The notes: a model not told the origin generated them from the sequence alone. A stretch of 64,000 nt of DNA from Microbacterium sp. Root53 (GCF_001426925.1 NZ_LMFR01000024.1:32768-96767); one strand, 5' to 3'. Shown: positions 1 through 10,490, counted from the first letter of the stretch. Numbers and translations: made by a program.

Positions 1-36
1 TGATCCGGCCGGACGCCCCGGCCCCCGTGCGGCGTC

Positions 37-42
37 GATAAT
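37..42 (+). promoter_or_regulatory. -10 element for the rhodanese gene, leaderless type
   Basis: GATAAT ends six bases before the ATG at 49, so transcription would start at or next to the start codon. There is no Shine-Dalgarno sequence. Confidence 0.5.
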
Positions 43-48
43 GGACGC

Positions 49-342
49 ATGAACGAGATCTCGGTCCAGGAGCTCCACGACCGCAAGGACGTCCCGCTGG
101 TGGACGTGCGCGAGGTGCACGAGTACGAGGCCGGTCACGTGCCCGGCGCCGTGAACATCCCCATGTCGCAGCTGGGCGAGCGGATCGGCGACCTTCCGGC
201 CGAGCCGTTCGACGTGATCTGCGAGCTCGGCGGCCGCTCCGGTCGCGTGGTCGAGGCGCTCAGCGAGCGCGGCTACGAGGTCACCAACGTCGCGGGCGGC
301 ACGAGCGCCTGGCGCGAGGCCGGCTACCCCGTCGAGCTCTGA
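49..342 (+). CDS. Rhodanese-like domain protein
   Basis: A 97-residue single-domain rhodanese (sulfurtransferase fold). The active-site loop is C58-E-L-G-G-R-S-G-R66, with Cys58 as the expected persulfide carrier; the N-terminal L-V-D-V-R-E and H-x-P-G-A-x-N-I-P motifs are also typical. There is no signal peptide, so it should be cytoplasmic. Its physiological sulfur donor and acceptor cannot be read from sequence. A glutaredoxin-like gene follows 11 bases downstream on the same strand, which suggests a shared role in thiol handling. The ATG is chosen because a -10-like hexamer sits six bases upstream. Confidence 0.9.
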   Translation: MNEISVQELHDRKDVPLVDVREVHEYEAGHVPGAVNIPMSQLGERIGDLPAEPFDVICELGGRSGRVVEALSERGYEVTNVAGGTSAWREAGYPVEL

Positions 343-353
343 GCCCCGCTCAC

Positions 354-623
354 GTGACGACGCTCACGCTGATCGGCAAGCCCGACTGCCACCTGTGCGA
401 CGTCGCGCGCGAGGTGATCGACCAGGTGCTGGCCGACCTCCCCGATCCCGTCGCCGACGCCGTCGAGGTGCGCGAGGCGTCCATCCAGGACGACCCCGCG
501 CTGTACGACCTGTGGTGGGAGAAGATCCCGGTCGTGCTGATCGACGACCGACTGCACGGCCACTGGCGCGTCGCGCCCGAGCGGCTCCGCGCCGCGCTGA
601 TCGACGCCGCTCCCACCGCCTGA
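354..623 (+). CDS. Glutaredoxin-like family protein (DUF836 type)
   Basis: An 89-residue thioredoxin-fold protein with a CxxC redox pair near the N terminus (C12-H-L-C15, in the context G-K-P-D-C-H-L-C). The K-I-P-V-V segment supplies the cis-proline. This short architecture is common in Actinobacteria, often annotated as glutaredoxin family; the reductant and targets are unknown. The start is GTG at 354. It lies 11 bases after the rhodanese gene and is probably cotranscribed with it. Confidence 0.85.
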   Translation: MTTLTLIGKPDCHLCDVAREVIDQVLADLPDPVADAVEVREASIQDDPALYDLWWEKIPVVLIDDRLHGHWRVAPERLRAALIDAAPTA

Positions 624-654
624 CCCACGACCCTCTTCCCCGAAGGATTCCCGG

Positions 655-954
655 ATGCTCCGCCACATCGTCATGTTCCAGCTGACCGCCACCGACCCCG
701 CCGAGAAGGACGCGCAGGTCGCCGAGGCCAAGGCGCAGCTGGAGGCGCTCGTCGGCGTCGTGCCCGGCCTGCGCGCCATGGACGTGTCGCGCAACGTCGC
801 GTTCGAGGGTCAGAACATGGACTTCGCGCTCGTCGCCGACTTCGACGACCTCGCCGCGCTCGAGGCGTACGGCACGCACCCGGCCCACGTGAAGGCGGCC
901 GAGTACATCGGCACCATCCGATCGGGCCGCGCGGCGATCGACGTCGAGATCTGA
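655..954 (+). CDS. Dabb-family (stress-responsive alpha/beta barrel) protein
   Basis: A 99-residue protein beginning M-L-R-H-I-V-M-F and containing H-P-A-H-V-K-A-A-E-Y followed by a C-terminal I-D-V, the pattern of dimeric alpha/beta barrel (Dabb) proteins. The function of this subgroup is not established. It follows the glutaredoxin-like gene by 31 bases with a purine-rich stretch (GAAGGA) ahead of the ATG, so it may be the third gene of the same operon. Its end faces the DUF2231 gene only seven bases away. Confidence 0.85.
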   Translation: MLRHIVMFQLTATDPAEKDAQVAEAKAQLEALVGVVPGLRAMDVSRNVAFEGQNMDFALVADFDDLAALEAYGTHPAHVKAAEYIGTIRSGRAAIDVEI

Positions 955-961
955 CGCCGGC

Positions 962-1429
962 TCAGCCCAGCAGCCCGCCCCACACGGCGCGGGCACCCGA
1001 TTCGCCCGCGAGCACCACGGCCACGACCACGCCGACTGCGACGACCAGGACCGCGGCGCCGATCCCGAGCGTGATCGCCCGCGCGGCGCCGTCTCGCCGG
1101 ATGCGGTCGTGGCCCCGGCGGAACCACGCCCACTGACCCGCCGCCACGACCGGCAGCGCGAGCGCCCAGGGCTGGACGGCGCGTCCGCGCGCCTCGTGCG
1201 CCTGCACATCCGGGAGCGGCCCGACGACGGCCGCCAGCGCCTCACCGGCCGCGATCGTGAAGGGCACGAGCGCCGCGACCGCGACCGCCGCGATCAGCGG
1301 CACGAGGCCCAGCCGCCGCCGCGCGGCCGGCCACAGCTGCGCGAGGATCAGCGCGAGCGCCGTCAGCGGGATCAGCACCACGACGAGGTGCACCACGAGC
1401 GGGTGCGCCGGGAGCCCCTGGATCTCCAT
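962..1429 (-). CDS. DUF2231 family integral membrane protein
   Basis: A 155-residue membrane protein with four predicted helices (about residues 13-33, 42-62, 84-100 and 117-142) and the N-terminal G-L-P-A-H-P-L-V-V-H signature of DUF2231 proteins. The conserved histidines in the first helix resemble metal or haem ligands, but no activity is known. The frame stays open upstream of the chosen ATG; this start is preferred because the family motif begins at residue 5. It converges on the Dabb gene without a visible terminator. Confidence 0.82.
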   Translation of the reverse strand: MEIQGLPAHPLVVHLVVVLIPLTALALILAQLWPAARRRLGLVPLIAAVAVAALVPFTIAAGEALAAVVGPLPDVQAHEARGRAVQPWALALPVVAAGQWAWFRRGHDRIRRDGAARAITLGIGAAVLVVAVGVVVAVVLAGESGARAVWGGLLG

Positions 1430-1547
1430 GCCGGGACCACGCGACCGGGTGTCGCGCGGTTCACGCAGTGACCACAATGAACCTGACGGGCGCCGGCGAC
1501 GTGTGCACGGCATGGACGATCGGCCCCGAGGGCGGAGCGCGTGGCCG

Positions 1548-2075
1548 ATGACGGCGCAGCCGAGGCGGGCGGACCGCGGCCGGGACGCGGCCCTGCGGGA
1601 GCTGCACGACCGCCACGCGGGCGCGATCTGGCGGTACGTCGTGGCCCTGACCGGCCGTCCGGCCGACGCGGACGACGTCGTGCAGGAGACGCTCCTGCGG
1701 GCCTGGCGCACGCCCGGCATCCTCGACGAGGAACCGGATCAGCTGAGCGGCTGGCTGTTCACGGTCGCGCGGCACCTCGTGATCGACCAGGCGCGCAGCG
1801 CGCGCCGCCGGCACGAGCAGACCCAGGACGAGCCGGCCGACGAAGCCGTCGAGGACCGCACGGAGGAGCTGCTGGACGCGATCCTGCTGCAGGACGCGCT
1901 CGCGTCGCTGCACGAGCACCACCGGGAGGTCATCGTGCGGGCCTACTTCGGCGGGCGCAGCACCGCCGAGCTCGCGCGCGAGCTGCAGATCGCCGAGGGC
2001 ACCGTGAAGTCGCGGCTGCACTACGGGCTGCGCGCGCTGCGGCTGGCGTTCCAGGAGAGGGGCGTGACGCGATGA
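1548..2075 (+). CDS. ECF-type RNA polymerase sigma factor
   Basis: A 175-residue group 4 sigma factor. Sigma region 2 spans about residues 16-84, with D-A-D-D-V-V-Q-E-T and the W-L-F-T-V-A-R segment. Region 4 spans about 118-168, with a helix-turn-helix in the S-T-A-E-L-A-R ... G-T-V-K-S-R-L segment. The ATG at 1548 has a GGCGGAG about ten bases upstream; an in-frame ATG at 1512 is the alternative. The stop overlaps the start of the anti-sigma gene (ATGA), which implies translational coupling. The module likely senses an envelope or redox signal through the anti-sigma factor. Confidence 0.93.
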   Translation: MTAQPRRADRGRDAALRELHDRHAGAIWRYVVALTGRPADADDVVQETLLRAWRTPGILDEEPDQLSGWLFTVARHLVIDQARSARRRHEQTQDEPADEAVEDRTEELLDAILLQDALASLHEHHREVIVRAYFGGRSTAELARELQIAEGTVKSRLHYGLRALRLAFQERGVTR

Positions 2076-2731
2076 GCGACCACGACGCGCTCGCCGAATG
2101 GGACGCCGCGTACGTGCTCGGCGCTCTGACTCCCGCCGACCGGCGCCGGTTCGAGGCGCACCTCGAGGAGTGCGCGCGGTGCCGCGCAGCCGTCGGGGAG
2201 CTCGTGCCCATGCCCGGCCTTCTGGCACGGGCGGGCGCACCCGACGCCGCGCCGCCCGCCCCTCCCGCCGACCTCCTCGATCGCATGCGGGAGCGGGAGC
2301 GGCGCCGCGTGCGCGGCGTCCGCGCGCGGATCGCCGGATGGGCGGCGGCCGCCGCGGTCGCGCTCGCACTCGCGATCGGGGTGCCCGCGGCGATGGAGGC
2401 GCCGGACGAACCGGACGTCACGGTCGCCCTGGAGTCGGCCGCGATGTCGGTCGAGGTCGGGCTCGAGCCCGTCGCGTGGGGCACGCGGCTGGTCATCCGG
2501 TGCGAGTACCCGGACGCCGGATACGGCTATGGCGCCGGCGCCGGCTACGCGCTCGTCGTGACCGACGTGGACGGGCGCTCGCAGCAGGTGTCCACGTGGG
2601 GCGCGATGCCGGGCCGCGCGGTCGAGCTCGAGGCCGCGACCTCGCTCCCGGTCGAGCGGATCGCGAGCCTGGCCGTCCGCGCGGAGGGCGGCGACATCCT
2701 GATGAGCGTCCCGGTTCCGCGCGAGGGGTGA
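2072..2731 (+). CDS. Membrane anti-sigma factor with zinc-finger domain (RskA-like)
   Basis: A 219-residue single-pass protein. The N terminus carries an H30-x3-C34-x2-C37 zinc-binding anti-sigma motif that would hold the partner sigma factor in the cytoplasm. One hydrophobic helix lies at about 88-107. The rest is an extracytoplasmic domain of the RskA C-terminal type (residues 113-219) with a Gly/Tyr-rich insert near 150. Release would normally need regulated proteolysis of the membrane segment; no protease gene is adjacent. It is translationally coupled to the sigma gene. Confidence 0.9.
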   Translation: MSDHDALAEWDAAYVLGALTPADRRRFEAHLEECARCRAAVGELVPMPGLLARAGAPDAAPPAPPADLLDRMRERERRRVRGVRARIAGWAAAAAVALALAIGVPAAMEAPDEPDVTVALESAAMSVEVGLEPVAWGTRLVIRCEYPDAGYGYGAGAGYALVVTDVDGRSQQVSTWGAMPGRAVELEAATSLPVERIASLAVRAEGGDILMSVPVPREG

Positions 2732-2819
2732 ACGCCGGGGACCCGCGGCTCGTGTTCCCGTCGGACCGTCTTCGCGGCCCGCGACCCCGAGGGGTCGACT
2801 CCGACGAGGGGAGCACGTC

Positions 2820-3329
2820 ATGAGGACGAGGTTCAGCCGCCGCGCCGCGGCGGTGCTGCTGGGCGCGACGGCGCTCGCGACCGCGCTGGCCGGATGCGGC
2901 GGCGGTGCGGGCGACGGGCCGATGTCGCCCGGGACGGATCCGTACGGCTCCGACGGCGGCGAGACCGGCACGATGGGCGCGGTGTCGCTCACCACCGCCG
3001 AGACCGACCTCGGCACGATCGTCGTGGACGGCGACGGCAAGGTCGTCTACCAGTTCGACAGCGACGAGCAGGGTGCGGGCGTCTCGACGTGCGAGGGCCA
3101 GTGCCTGGGGAACTGGCCGCCCGTGCCCGGCGGCGAGGACGTCGAGGCCGAGGGCGTGACCGGCGAGGTCGGCACCATCACCGGCGTCGACGGCGAGCCG
3201 CAGCTCACCCTGAACGGCTGGCCGCTGTACTACTTCGCGGGCGATCAGGCGGCCGGCGATACGAACGGCCAGGGCGTCGACGAGGTCTGGTGGGTCCTCG
3301 ATCCCGCGGGCGAGCCCATCCGGGACTGA
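2820..3329 (+). CDS. Lipoprotein with Yx(F/W/Y)xxD repeats (COG4315 type)
   Basis: A 169-residue precursor with a Sec signal and the lipobox L-A-G-C26, then a Gly/Asp-rich linker. The mature part has two copies of the motif class that defines this family: Y-Q-F-D-S-D with a nearby Cys pair (C-E-G-Q-C), and W-P-L-Y-Y-F-A-G-D. The function is unknown; family members often sit beside ECF sigma factors, as here. It follows the anti-sigma gene by 88 bases, has GGGGAG before the ATG, and may be a target of that sigma factor. Confidence 0.88.
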   Translation: MRTRFSRRAAAVLLGATALATALAGCGGGAGDGPMSPGTDPYGSDGGETGTMGAVSLTTAETDLGTIVVDGDGKVVYQFDSDEQGAGVSTCEGQCLGNWPPVPGGEDVEAEGVTGEVGTITGVDGEPQLTLNGWPLYYFAGDQAAGDTNGQGVDEVWWVLDPAGEPIRD

Positions 3330-3345
3330 CCGCGGTCAGTCCCGG
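3320..3345. terminator. Palindrome between convergent lipoprotein gene and aspS
   Basis: A perfect 26-base palindrome with arms CCGGGACTGAC and GTCAGTCCCGG around CGCG. It contains the lipoprotein stop codon and ends six bases before the aspS stop. It can form a hairpin in either transcript, but there is no U-tract. Confidence 0.55.
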
Positions 3346-3350
3346 GGGGC

Positions 3351-5132
<1,782 letters not shown>

Positions 5133-5167
5133 TTCAGGATCCTCCTGGGGCGTGACGGAACCCGACA

Positions 5168-5173
5168 AGTCTA
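5168..5173 (-). promoter_or_regulatory. -10 element for aspS
   Basis: TAGACT on the minus strand lies 35 bases before the GTG start, giving a short leader that contains the AGGAGG ribosome-binding site. No clear -35 hexamer is visible. Confidence 0.4.
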
Positions 5174-5267
5174 GGCGGTGCGGTTTTCCGCGGCGGATCG
5201 CGGCGGTTCGGGACAGCCGGAAGCGGATCCGGGGGCCCGCACCCAGGATCCGGACACCTCCGCTCGA

Positions 5268-5273
5268 TAGCGT
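5268..5273 (+). promoter_or_regulatory. -10 element for the DedA gene
   Basis: TAGCGT is flanked by an inverted hexamer pair, CCTCCG and CGGAGG, which might be an operator. The transcript would have a leader of about 30 bases with GGAGGA before the ATG. Confidence 0.35.
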
Positions 5274-5309
5274 CGGAGGGATCGTGCCCCGACCGGAGGA
5301 TGCCGCCAC

Positions 5310-5969
5310 ATGATGACGACGACCGAGACCACGACCGACGGCTCCTGGCTGGGGTCGCTCGTCGACTTCGTCGTCTCCCTGATGGACGTGATCGGCCCCT
5401 ACGGCGCCGGCATCGCGATCGCAGCCGAGAACCTGTTCCCGCCGCTGCCCAGCGAGGCCATCCTGCCGATGGCGGGCCTGGCGGCGTCCCGGGGCTCGTT
5501 CGCGCTGTGGGAGGCCATCCTGTGGACCACGGTCGGATCGATCGTGGGCGCGCTCGTGCTCTACGGCATCGGCGCGTGGTTCGGCCTCGAGCGCCTGCGC
5601 CGGATCGCCGACCGCCTGCCGCTCATGAAGGTCGAGGACGTCGACCGCACGGTGGCGTGGTTCCACCGCCACGGCGGGGCCGCGGTGTTCTTCGGCCGGT
5701 TCATCCCGATCTTCCGCAGCCTGATCTCCATCCCGGCCGGCGTCGTGCACATGCCGCTGTGGCGCTTCGTGCTCTTCACGGGCGCAGGCAGCCTGATCTG
5801 GAACACGATCTTCATCCTGGTCGGCTGGTACCTCGGCGAGGCCTGGCACATCGTCGAGCAGTACATGGACGTGTTCCAGAACATCGTGATCGCGGTCGTG
5901 ATCGTGGCGGTGGCCTGGTTCGTCGTGGCCCGCATCCGCGCGCTGCGCGCCGAAAACCGCGCCGACTGA
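5310..5969 (+). CDS. DedA family membrane protein
   Basis: A 219-residue protein of the DedA/VTT family. Diagnostic motifs are present: [10 protein letters not shown] near residue 35 (re-entrant loop) and G-R-F-I-P-I-F-R-S near 128, with several hydrophobic helices. DedA proteins support membrane homeostasis and some act as lipid flippases; the substrate here is unknown. The start is the first of two consecutive ATGs, with GGAGGA ten bases upstream. Confidence 0.93.
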   Translation: MMTTTETTTDGSWLGSLVDFVVSLMDVIGPYGAGIAIAAENLFPPLPSEAILPMAGLAASRGSFALWEAILWTTVGSIVGALVLYGIGAWFGLERLRRIADRLPLMKVEDVDRTVAWFHRHGGAAVFFGRFIPIFRSLISIPAGVVHMPLWRFVLFTGAGSLIWNTIFILVGWYLGEAWHIVEQYMDVFQNIVIAVVIVAVAWFVVARIRALRAENRAD

Positions 5970-5976
5970 CCCGCCG

Positions 5977-6016
5977 TTGCCCCGAGTCGCCGCCACGTGG
6001 CGACAACTCGGGGCAA
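5977..6016. terminator. Long hairpin between convergent genes
   Basis: A 40-base inverted repeat with 20-base arms and two mismatches, beginning TTGCCCCGAG and ending CTCGGGGCAA, with no unpaired loop. It sits between the DedA stop and the lipoprotein stop and could terminate both transcripts. No T-run follows. Confidence 0.6.
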
Positions 6017-6022
6017 GCCCTT

Positions 6023-8017
6023 TCAGTCGGCGGTCAGCGCCGCGGCGATGCGCTCGACGGCCTCGACGCCCTCGCGCATGCGCCACTGCGCCGGGTCGTC
6101 GGTGCTCGTCGTCGTGACCACGATGCGGTAGCCGGGGAGCCAGGACTCGAGCTCGAGGCCCGTGGGCACGTACGCGCCGACCACGAATCCGCCGGCGGCG
6201 TCCAGGATGTCCGAGCGCTGCACGCCGCCCAGCTCCGTCTTCTCGGCCTCGGAGCGGCGCTGCGCGACCTCTTCGGCGTCGGCGCTCTCGCGCGACACCC
6301 ACACCTGCACGCGCGACCGGATGCCCGGGTCGGTGACGGCCTTGCCGCGCTCGCTCGCCCAGCCGCACGCCACGCGGCCGGTGCCCGAGGCGGTGATGCC
6401 GCGCAGGCCGTGGAAGCCCTCGGCCAGCGGAGCCGCGAGCTCGTAGATGTCGTCGCACGACAGCAGCGAGAGCCCGAGGCCGGCGAGCGCGTCGACCGCG
6501 AGGCGGGCGGCCTCCGGATCCGCCCACTGGTCGGGCAGCTGCGCCGCGAAGCGGGCGCGGTCGTCGGGGGAGCAGGATGCGAAGGGCGCGACCGCCGCGA
6601 CCGTCGCCGTCGGCCACCCGGGATGCGTCGCGAGCGAGCCGTCGGTGCCCGCGAACTCCGGCGCACCCGCCAGGTTCGCGAAGAGCGCGGCGGCGTCCGC
6701 CTCGGCGTCGTCGCACGTCGGCTCCCACGCGCCGAGCTCGGCCGGGTCGGATCCGCCCAGCACGGTCCAGGATGCGCCGCCCGCAGGCGCCGCGGCGGCC
6801 GCCACGAGCGCCTCCGAGCGCGCCTCCGCCAGCTCCTCGAAGGCGCCGGATGCGCCGATGCGCGCCGCGGCCTCGGCCGCGCGGCGGCCCTGGACCTCGG
6901 CGGCGGTCGAGGTCTCGCCCGCCCCCGGCACCTGCCGCGCGCACGTCGTGAGCTCGGCGCCCAGGGCCGCGACCGCGGATGCGTCCTGCACGTCGCCGCC
7001 CCCCGCGGTGGCGCAGCGGAACAGGTGGGACAGCAGGCCCGTCGTGGACGCATCCGGGACCTCGCCGAGCGAGACGCGTCGCGCGAACGCGGCGAGCAGA
7101 TCCAGCGCGGCCGTCCGGACGTCCACGTACGCGACCGCGCGGTGCGCGCCGCCGTCGGGCTCGCTCAGGCCCACGTCCACGCCGCCGCCCGGAGGCAGCA
7201 GCGCGGTGCGCTCGTCGTCCACCAGGCTCGCCGCCAGCGTCCAGAACCGCGATCCGCCGCGCTCGCGCGTGATCCAGTCGAAGGCGGCCTCGCCCGTGAG
7301 GGTGAGCGCCCGGGGGACGTCGCCACGGCTGCGCGTGCGCACCGTCAGCACATCGGAGCGGTGCGTCTCGACGCACGCCGTGATCGCCGACTCGGGGCGC
7401 TCGGCATCCGGATCGGCGTAGGTCGCGACCCAGCCGGGCAGGTCGGCGTCGCCGCACGCGGGCAGGTCCACCGCGGGAGTCGGCGCGGGGCCGTCCTGCA
7501 CGGACGCCGCGGCCCACGCGACTGTCCCCGGCTGCGTGATCCCGGCGGTCAGGCGGCCGCCCTCGACCACGGCGCCGGGCTCGGGCGCCCACACGCGCAG
7601 GTCGGGATCCCAGCGCACGAGCGACGCGCTCGCCGCGGCCTCGGCCGGCAGGGTCGACAGATCCCACGTGACGGTGATCGGATCGGCGAAGGTGCCCGCC
7701 GACTCCAGCCGGACCGGCGTGCCGAAGACCTCGCGCGCGATCCCGGAGTCGGCCTCGCCGATCCGTGCGCCGACCGTGACGTTGGCGACGTTCGTGCGCA
7801 CGGCGCCGTCGGGCACGTCGATCGCGACGCCGGCCGCGCCCCAGCGCGCGCCCTCGGCGTCGACCTGCGTCGTGCGCGCGTCGGCGAAGGACGGAGCCGG
7901 GTCGCGCTGCGCTTCGCCGTCGGAGGGCTCCGCGACACACGCGGTGAGGGAGAGCGCCACGGCGGCCGCGATCGCGCCCGCCGCGAGGCGGCGGATCCGG
8001 CGCGGGCGACTGATCAC
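6023..8017 (-). CDS. Large lipoprotein of unknown function
   Basis: A 664-residue precursor that I do not recognise. The signal peptide ends in a lipobox (L-T-A-C27), so the mature protein should be lipid-anchored outside the membrane. Residues about 50-150 contain a beta-rich segment ([12 protein letters not shown]) resembling adhesin or immunoglobulin-like domains. The rest is Ala-rich with scattered cysteines that could form disulfides. The GTG start is supported by TACCGT six bases upstream. It stands alone between two convergent or divergent neighbours. Confidence 0.82.
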   Translation of the reverse strand: MISRPRRIRRLAAGAIAAAVALSLTACVAEPSDGEAQRDPAPSFADARTTQVDAEGARWGAAGVAIDVPDGAVRTNVANVTVGARIGEADSGIAREVFGTPVRLESAGTFADPITVTWDLSTLPAEAAASASLVRWDPDLRVWAPEPGAVVEGGRLTAGITQPGTVAWAAASVQDGPAPTPAVDLPACGDADLPGWVATYADPDAERPESAITACVETHRSDVLTVRTRSRGDVPRALTLTGEAAFDWITRERGGSRFWTLAASLVDDERTALLPPGGGVDVGLSEPDGGAHRAVAYVDVRTAALDLLAAFARRVSLGEVPDASTTGLLSHLFRCATAGGGDVQDASAVAALGAELTTCARQVPGAGETSTAAEVQGRRAAEAAARIGASGAFEELAEARSEALVAAAAAPAGGASWTVLGGSDPAELGAWEPTCDDAEADAAALFANLAGAPEFAGTDGSLATHPGWPTATVAAVAPFASCSPDDRARFAAQLPDQWADPEAARLAVDALAGLGLSLLSCDDIYELAAPLAEGFHGLRGITASGTGRVACGWASERGKAVTDPGIRSRVQVWVSRESADAEEVAQRRSEAEKTELGGVQRSDILDAAGGFVVGAYVPTGLELESWLPGYRIVVTTTSTDDPAQWRMREGVEAVERIAAALTAD

Positions 8018-8023
8018 GCGCCC

Positions 8024-8029
8024 ACGGTA
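8024..8029 (-). promoter_or_regulatory. -10 element for the 664-residue lipoprotein gene
   Basis: TACCGT on the minus strand ends six bases before the GTG at 8017, which selects that codon over others in the same open frame. Confidence 0.45.
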
Positions 8030-8097
8030 TCCGGGGTGCCCGGGGCGAGCCCGACGGCGCTCCGGCGCACGTCGGAGAGGGCCGCGCGCGGCTTCCG

Positions 8098-8103
8098 TAG
8101 GAT
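8098..8103 (+). promoter_or_regulatory. -10 element for the histidine phosphatase gene
   Basis: TAGGAT is followed by seven bases and then GTG at 8111. The hexamer overlaps an in-frame ATG at 8102, which argues against that ATG as the start. Confidence 0.5.
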
Positions 8104-8110
8104 GGGGCAC

Positions 8111-8740
8111 GTGACGGCCGAACGGATCCACCTCGTGCGTCACGGCGAGGTCTACAACCCCGATCGCGTGCTCTACGAGCGGCTGCCCGGCTTCCGCCTG
8201 AGCGACGACGGGCGCCGGATGGCGCGCGCGGCGGCGGAGCACATCCTGTCGCTCGACCGGCCGGTCTCGGCGCTGCTGAGCTCGCCCCTGCAGCGCACGC
8301 AGGAGTCCTCGGAGCCGCTCGCCGAGCTGCTGGGGCTCGAGGTGCGGCTCGAGGAGCGCGTGATCGAGCCGACCAACGTCTTCGCGGGCATGCGGATGAG
8401 CCGCGCGCTGCGCAAGCCGTGGAACTGGCACCACCTGCGCCGCCCGTCGCTCCCCAGCTGGGGCGAGCCGTACTCCCAGGTCGTCGACCGGATGCACGCC
8501 GCGCTCGACGAGGCGTGGCACGGCACGCACTCGGGCGACGTCGTGATCGTCTCGCACCAGGCGCCCATCTGGCTCACGCACCTCTCGGTCGCCGGTCTGC
8601 CCCTGCCGCACGACCCGCGCACCCGCCGCTGCGCGCTCTCGAGCGTCACGTCGTTCGAGCGCCACGGCGACGTCTGGCGCGAGGTCGCGTACGCCGAGCC
8701 CGCCCCGCTGCAGGACGCGGTCGACGTCGGCGCGGTCTGA
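8111..8740 (+). CDS. Histidine phosphatase family protein
   Basis: A 209-residue phosphoglycerate-mutase-like protein. The catalytic L-V-R10-H11-G-E motif is at the N terminus, and the second active-site histidine is in V-I-V-S-H-Q-A-P near residue 149. A conserved arginine appears in S-S-P-L-Q-R-T-Q. The substrate cannot be inferred; family members include phosphatases and mutases. GTG 8111 is chosen over ATG 8102 because of the promoter spacing. The gene ends just before a compound repeat. Confidence 0.9.
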   Translation: MTAERIHLVRHGEVYNPDRVLYERLPGFRLSDDGRRMARAAAEHILSLDRPVSALLSSPLQRTQESSEPLAELLGLEVRLEERVIEPTNVFAGMRMSRALRKPWNWHHLRRPSLPSWGEPYSQVVDRMHAALDEAWHGTHSGDVVIVSHQAPIWLTHLSVAGLPLPHDPRTRRCALSSVTSFERHGDVWREVAYAEPAPLQDAVDVGAV

Positions 8741-8779
8741 GCCAGACGGTCGCTTCGCTCGCACGACGGTCGCCCCCTC

Positions 8780-8971
8780 GTGGTCGTTGAGCGGAGCGAA
8801 GCGGAGTCGAAACGGGCTGAGCGAGCGCAGCGAGTCGAAGCCGACACCCCCGTGGTCGTCTCGCTCTGAGCGCCAGCGAGGATCCGAAACGGCGCCGATG
8901 CTCCTCGGCCGGTCGGGTTGATCCGGCCACGTTTCGACTCCGGCGCTGGCGCGCCTCCGCTCAACGACCAC
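8780..8971. repeat. Compound intergenic repeat, full copy 1 (192 bases)
   Basis: Terminal inverted repeats GTGGTCGTTGAGCGGAG and its complement bound the element. Inside are GAGTCGAAACGGGCTGAG, a degenerate second direct copy of the unit, and an inverted copy starting CCACGTTTCGACTC. The same arrangement occurs at 13761-13952. It fills most of the 327-base gap between the phosphatase and TlpA-like genes; the rest of that gap shows only the promoter at 9055. Confidence 0.8.
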
Positions 8972-9054
8972 GGGGAAGATGTCGGTCGTCGAGCGGGCGC
9001 GCCCCGGCGGGCGGCGCTTTCGGCTGGCGCACAGCCGCCGCATATGCGCGAACG

Positions 9055-9060
9055 TAGGAT
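9055..9060 (+). promoter_or_regulatory. -10 element for the cytochrome c maturation genes
   Basis: TAGGAT ends seven bases before GTG 9068, the same spacing as at the histidine phosphatase gene. This sets the start of the TlpA-like gene, whose frame is open much further upstream. Confidence 0.5.
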
Positions 9061-9067
9061 TGGGGGC

Positions 9068-9703
9068 GTGCCTCCCGTCGCCGTCCCGACCGTCTCGCCG
9101 CGCGTGCGCGGCGCACGCCGGATCGCCGCGGCGCTGGTCGCCGCCGGGCTCGCGTTCGCGCTCGCCGCGTGCGCTCCCGATCCCGTGAGCCAGCAGTATC
9201 TGGAGGGCGGGAACCAGGGCTACATCTCGGGCGAGTTCGCCGTCACCGAGATCGGCGAGGCCGATCGGGGCGAGCCCGTCGAGTGGGCGGGCGTCACCGA
9301 GACGGGCGAGGCCCTCTCGAGCGAGGACGTCGCCGGCGAGGTCGTGGTGGTCAACTTCTGGTACGCCCAGTGCGACCCGTGCCGCGCGGAGGCCGCCGAC
9401 CTCGAGTCCGTGTGGCAGGAGTACCAGGCCGAGGGTGTGCGCTTCGTGGGCATCAACACCCGTGACCAGGCCGACCAGGCGATCTCGTTCGCCGAGAAGC
9501 ACGGCGTGACTTACCCCAGCATCATCGACGTGCACGACGGCGCCGTGAAGCTCGCGTTCGTCGCCGCCACGCCCGTCAACGCGACCCCGGTCACGCTCGT
9601 GCTCGACCGCGAGGGCCGCGTCGCCGCCCGCATCATCGGCCAGCTCGAGAGCGCGTCGATCCTGTCGACCCTCGTGGGGGAGACCCTCGAGGAGGGCGCG
9701 TGA
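9068..9703 (+). CDS. TlpA/ResA-like thioredoxin-fold lipoprotein
   Basis: A 211-residue membrane-anchored thiol-disulfide protein. A signal peptide ends in A-L-A-A-C35, a lipobox, so the protein should face outwards. The thioredoxin domain has the redox motif W-Y-A-Q-C-D-P-C near residue 100 and a cis-proline region at V-N-A-T-P-V-T. In System II cytochrome c maturation, such proteins reduce the haem-binding cysteines of apocytochrome c, fed with electrons by CcdA. The ccdA-like, resB and ccsB genes follow, which supports that role. Confidence 0.92.
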   Translation: MPPVAVPTVSPRVRGARRIAAALVAAGLAFALAACAPDPVSQQYLEGGNQGYISGEFAVTEIGEADRGEPVEWAGVTETGEALSSEDVAGEVVVVNFWYAQCDPCRAEAADLESVWQEYQAEGVRFVGINTRDQADQAISFAEKHGVTYPSIIDVHDGAVKLAFVAATPVNATPVTLVLDREGRVAARIIGQLESASILSTLVGETLEEGA

Positions 9704-9731
9704 CCCAGCGGTCGCGCGCGGCGGGCCGCGG

Positions 9732-10490
9732 ATGAACCCGGGCTCGGTCGTCTTCGACGGCGCGCTGTGGGCCGCGATCCCGATCGCGCTTCTGGCGGGC
9801 CTGATCTCGTTCCTGTCGCCGTGCGTGCTGCCGCTCGTGCCGGGCTACCTCGGCTTCATCGGCGGCGCCGTCTCGCCCAAGGGCGCCGAGGCGCCCGCCG
9901 GACGCGGCCGGCTGCTCGGCGGCGTCCTGCTGTTCATCGCCGGGTTCACGCTCGTGTTCGTCACGATCATCGTGCTCGGCGGCATCGCGGGAGGCGCGAC
10001 GCAGCGGTTCTCGCTGCTCTACGGCGACGCGATCACGCGCGTGCTCGGCGTCCTGATCATCCTGCTCGGCCTCGTCTTCATCGGCTTCTTCGGCTTCGCG
10101 CAGCGCACCGCGAAGCTCCACCTGAAGGGCGACCTGGGGCTCGTCGGGGCGCCGCTGCTCGGCGTCGCTCTGGGCCTCGGCTGGGCGCCCTGCATCGGCC
10201 CGACCCTGACCGCGATCCTCGCGATCTCGTACGACCAGGGCGACGCGGGCCGCGCGACCCTGCTGGGGCTGGCGTACTCGCTGGGCCTCGGCATCCCGTT
10301 CCTGCTCGTCGCGCTCGGCTTCGGCTGGGCCACCCGCTCCCTCGCGTTCCTGCGCCGCCACGTGCGCGTCGTCAACATCGTCGGCGGCGTGCTGCTGGTC
10401 ATCCTGGGCGTGCTCATGGTGACCGGCGTGTGGACCATGATCATGAACCGCCTGCAGGGGGTGTTCGCGAATGTCCCGCTCCCTCTCTGA
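9732..10490 (+). CDS. ccdA: Cytochrome c biogenesis protein CcdA-like (DsbD transmembrane domain)
   Basis: A 252-residue membrane protein with six predicted helices. The two transmembrane cysteines lie in S-P-C-V-L-P-L-V-P and G-W-A-P-C-I-G-P, the hallmark of CcdA, which carries reducing equivalents across the membrane. It would reduce the upstream TlpA-like protein. It follows that gene by 28 bases, and its 3' end overlaps resB by 20 bases, so the three are very probably one operon. Confidence 0.94.
   Translation: MNPGSVVFDGALWAAIPIALLAGLISFLSPCVLPLVPGYLGFIGGAVSPKGAEAPAGRGRLLGGVLLFIAGFTLVFVTIIVLGGIAGGATQRFSLLYGDAITRVLGVLIILLGLVFIGFFGFAQRTAKLHLKGDLGLVGAPLLGVALGLGWAPCIGPTLTAILAISYDQGDAGRATLLGLAYSLGLGIPFLLVALGFGWATRSLAFLRRHVRVVNIVGGVLLVILGVLMVTGVWTMIMNRLQGVFANVPLPL

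Noticed and set aside
5300..8740. A very long open frame covering the DedA gene, the antisense of the lipoprotein gene and the histidine phosphatase
   Set aside because: High G+C keeps several frames open. Only the final part has a protein family (histidine phosphatase), and the rest is Arg/Pro-rich shadow sequence opposite better-supported genes.
8102..8740. ATG 8102 as the histidine phosphatase start
   Set aside because: That ATG overlaps the TAGGAT hexamer. GTG 8111 has the spacing seen at many other genes and leaves the catalytic RHG at the usual distance from the N terminus.
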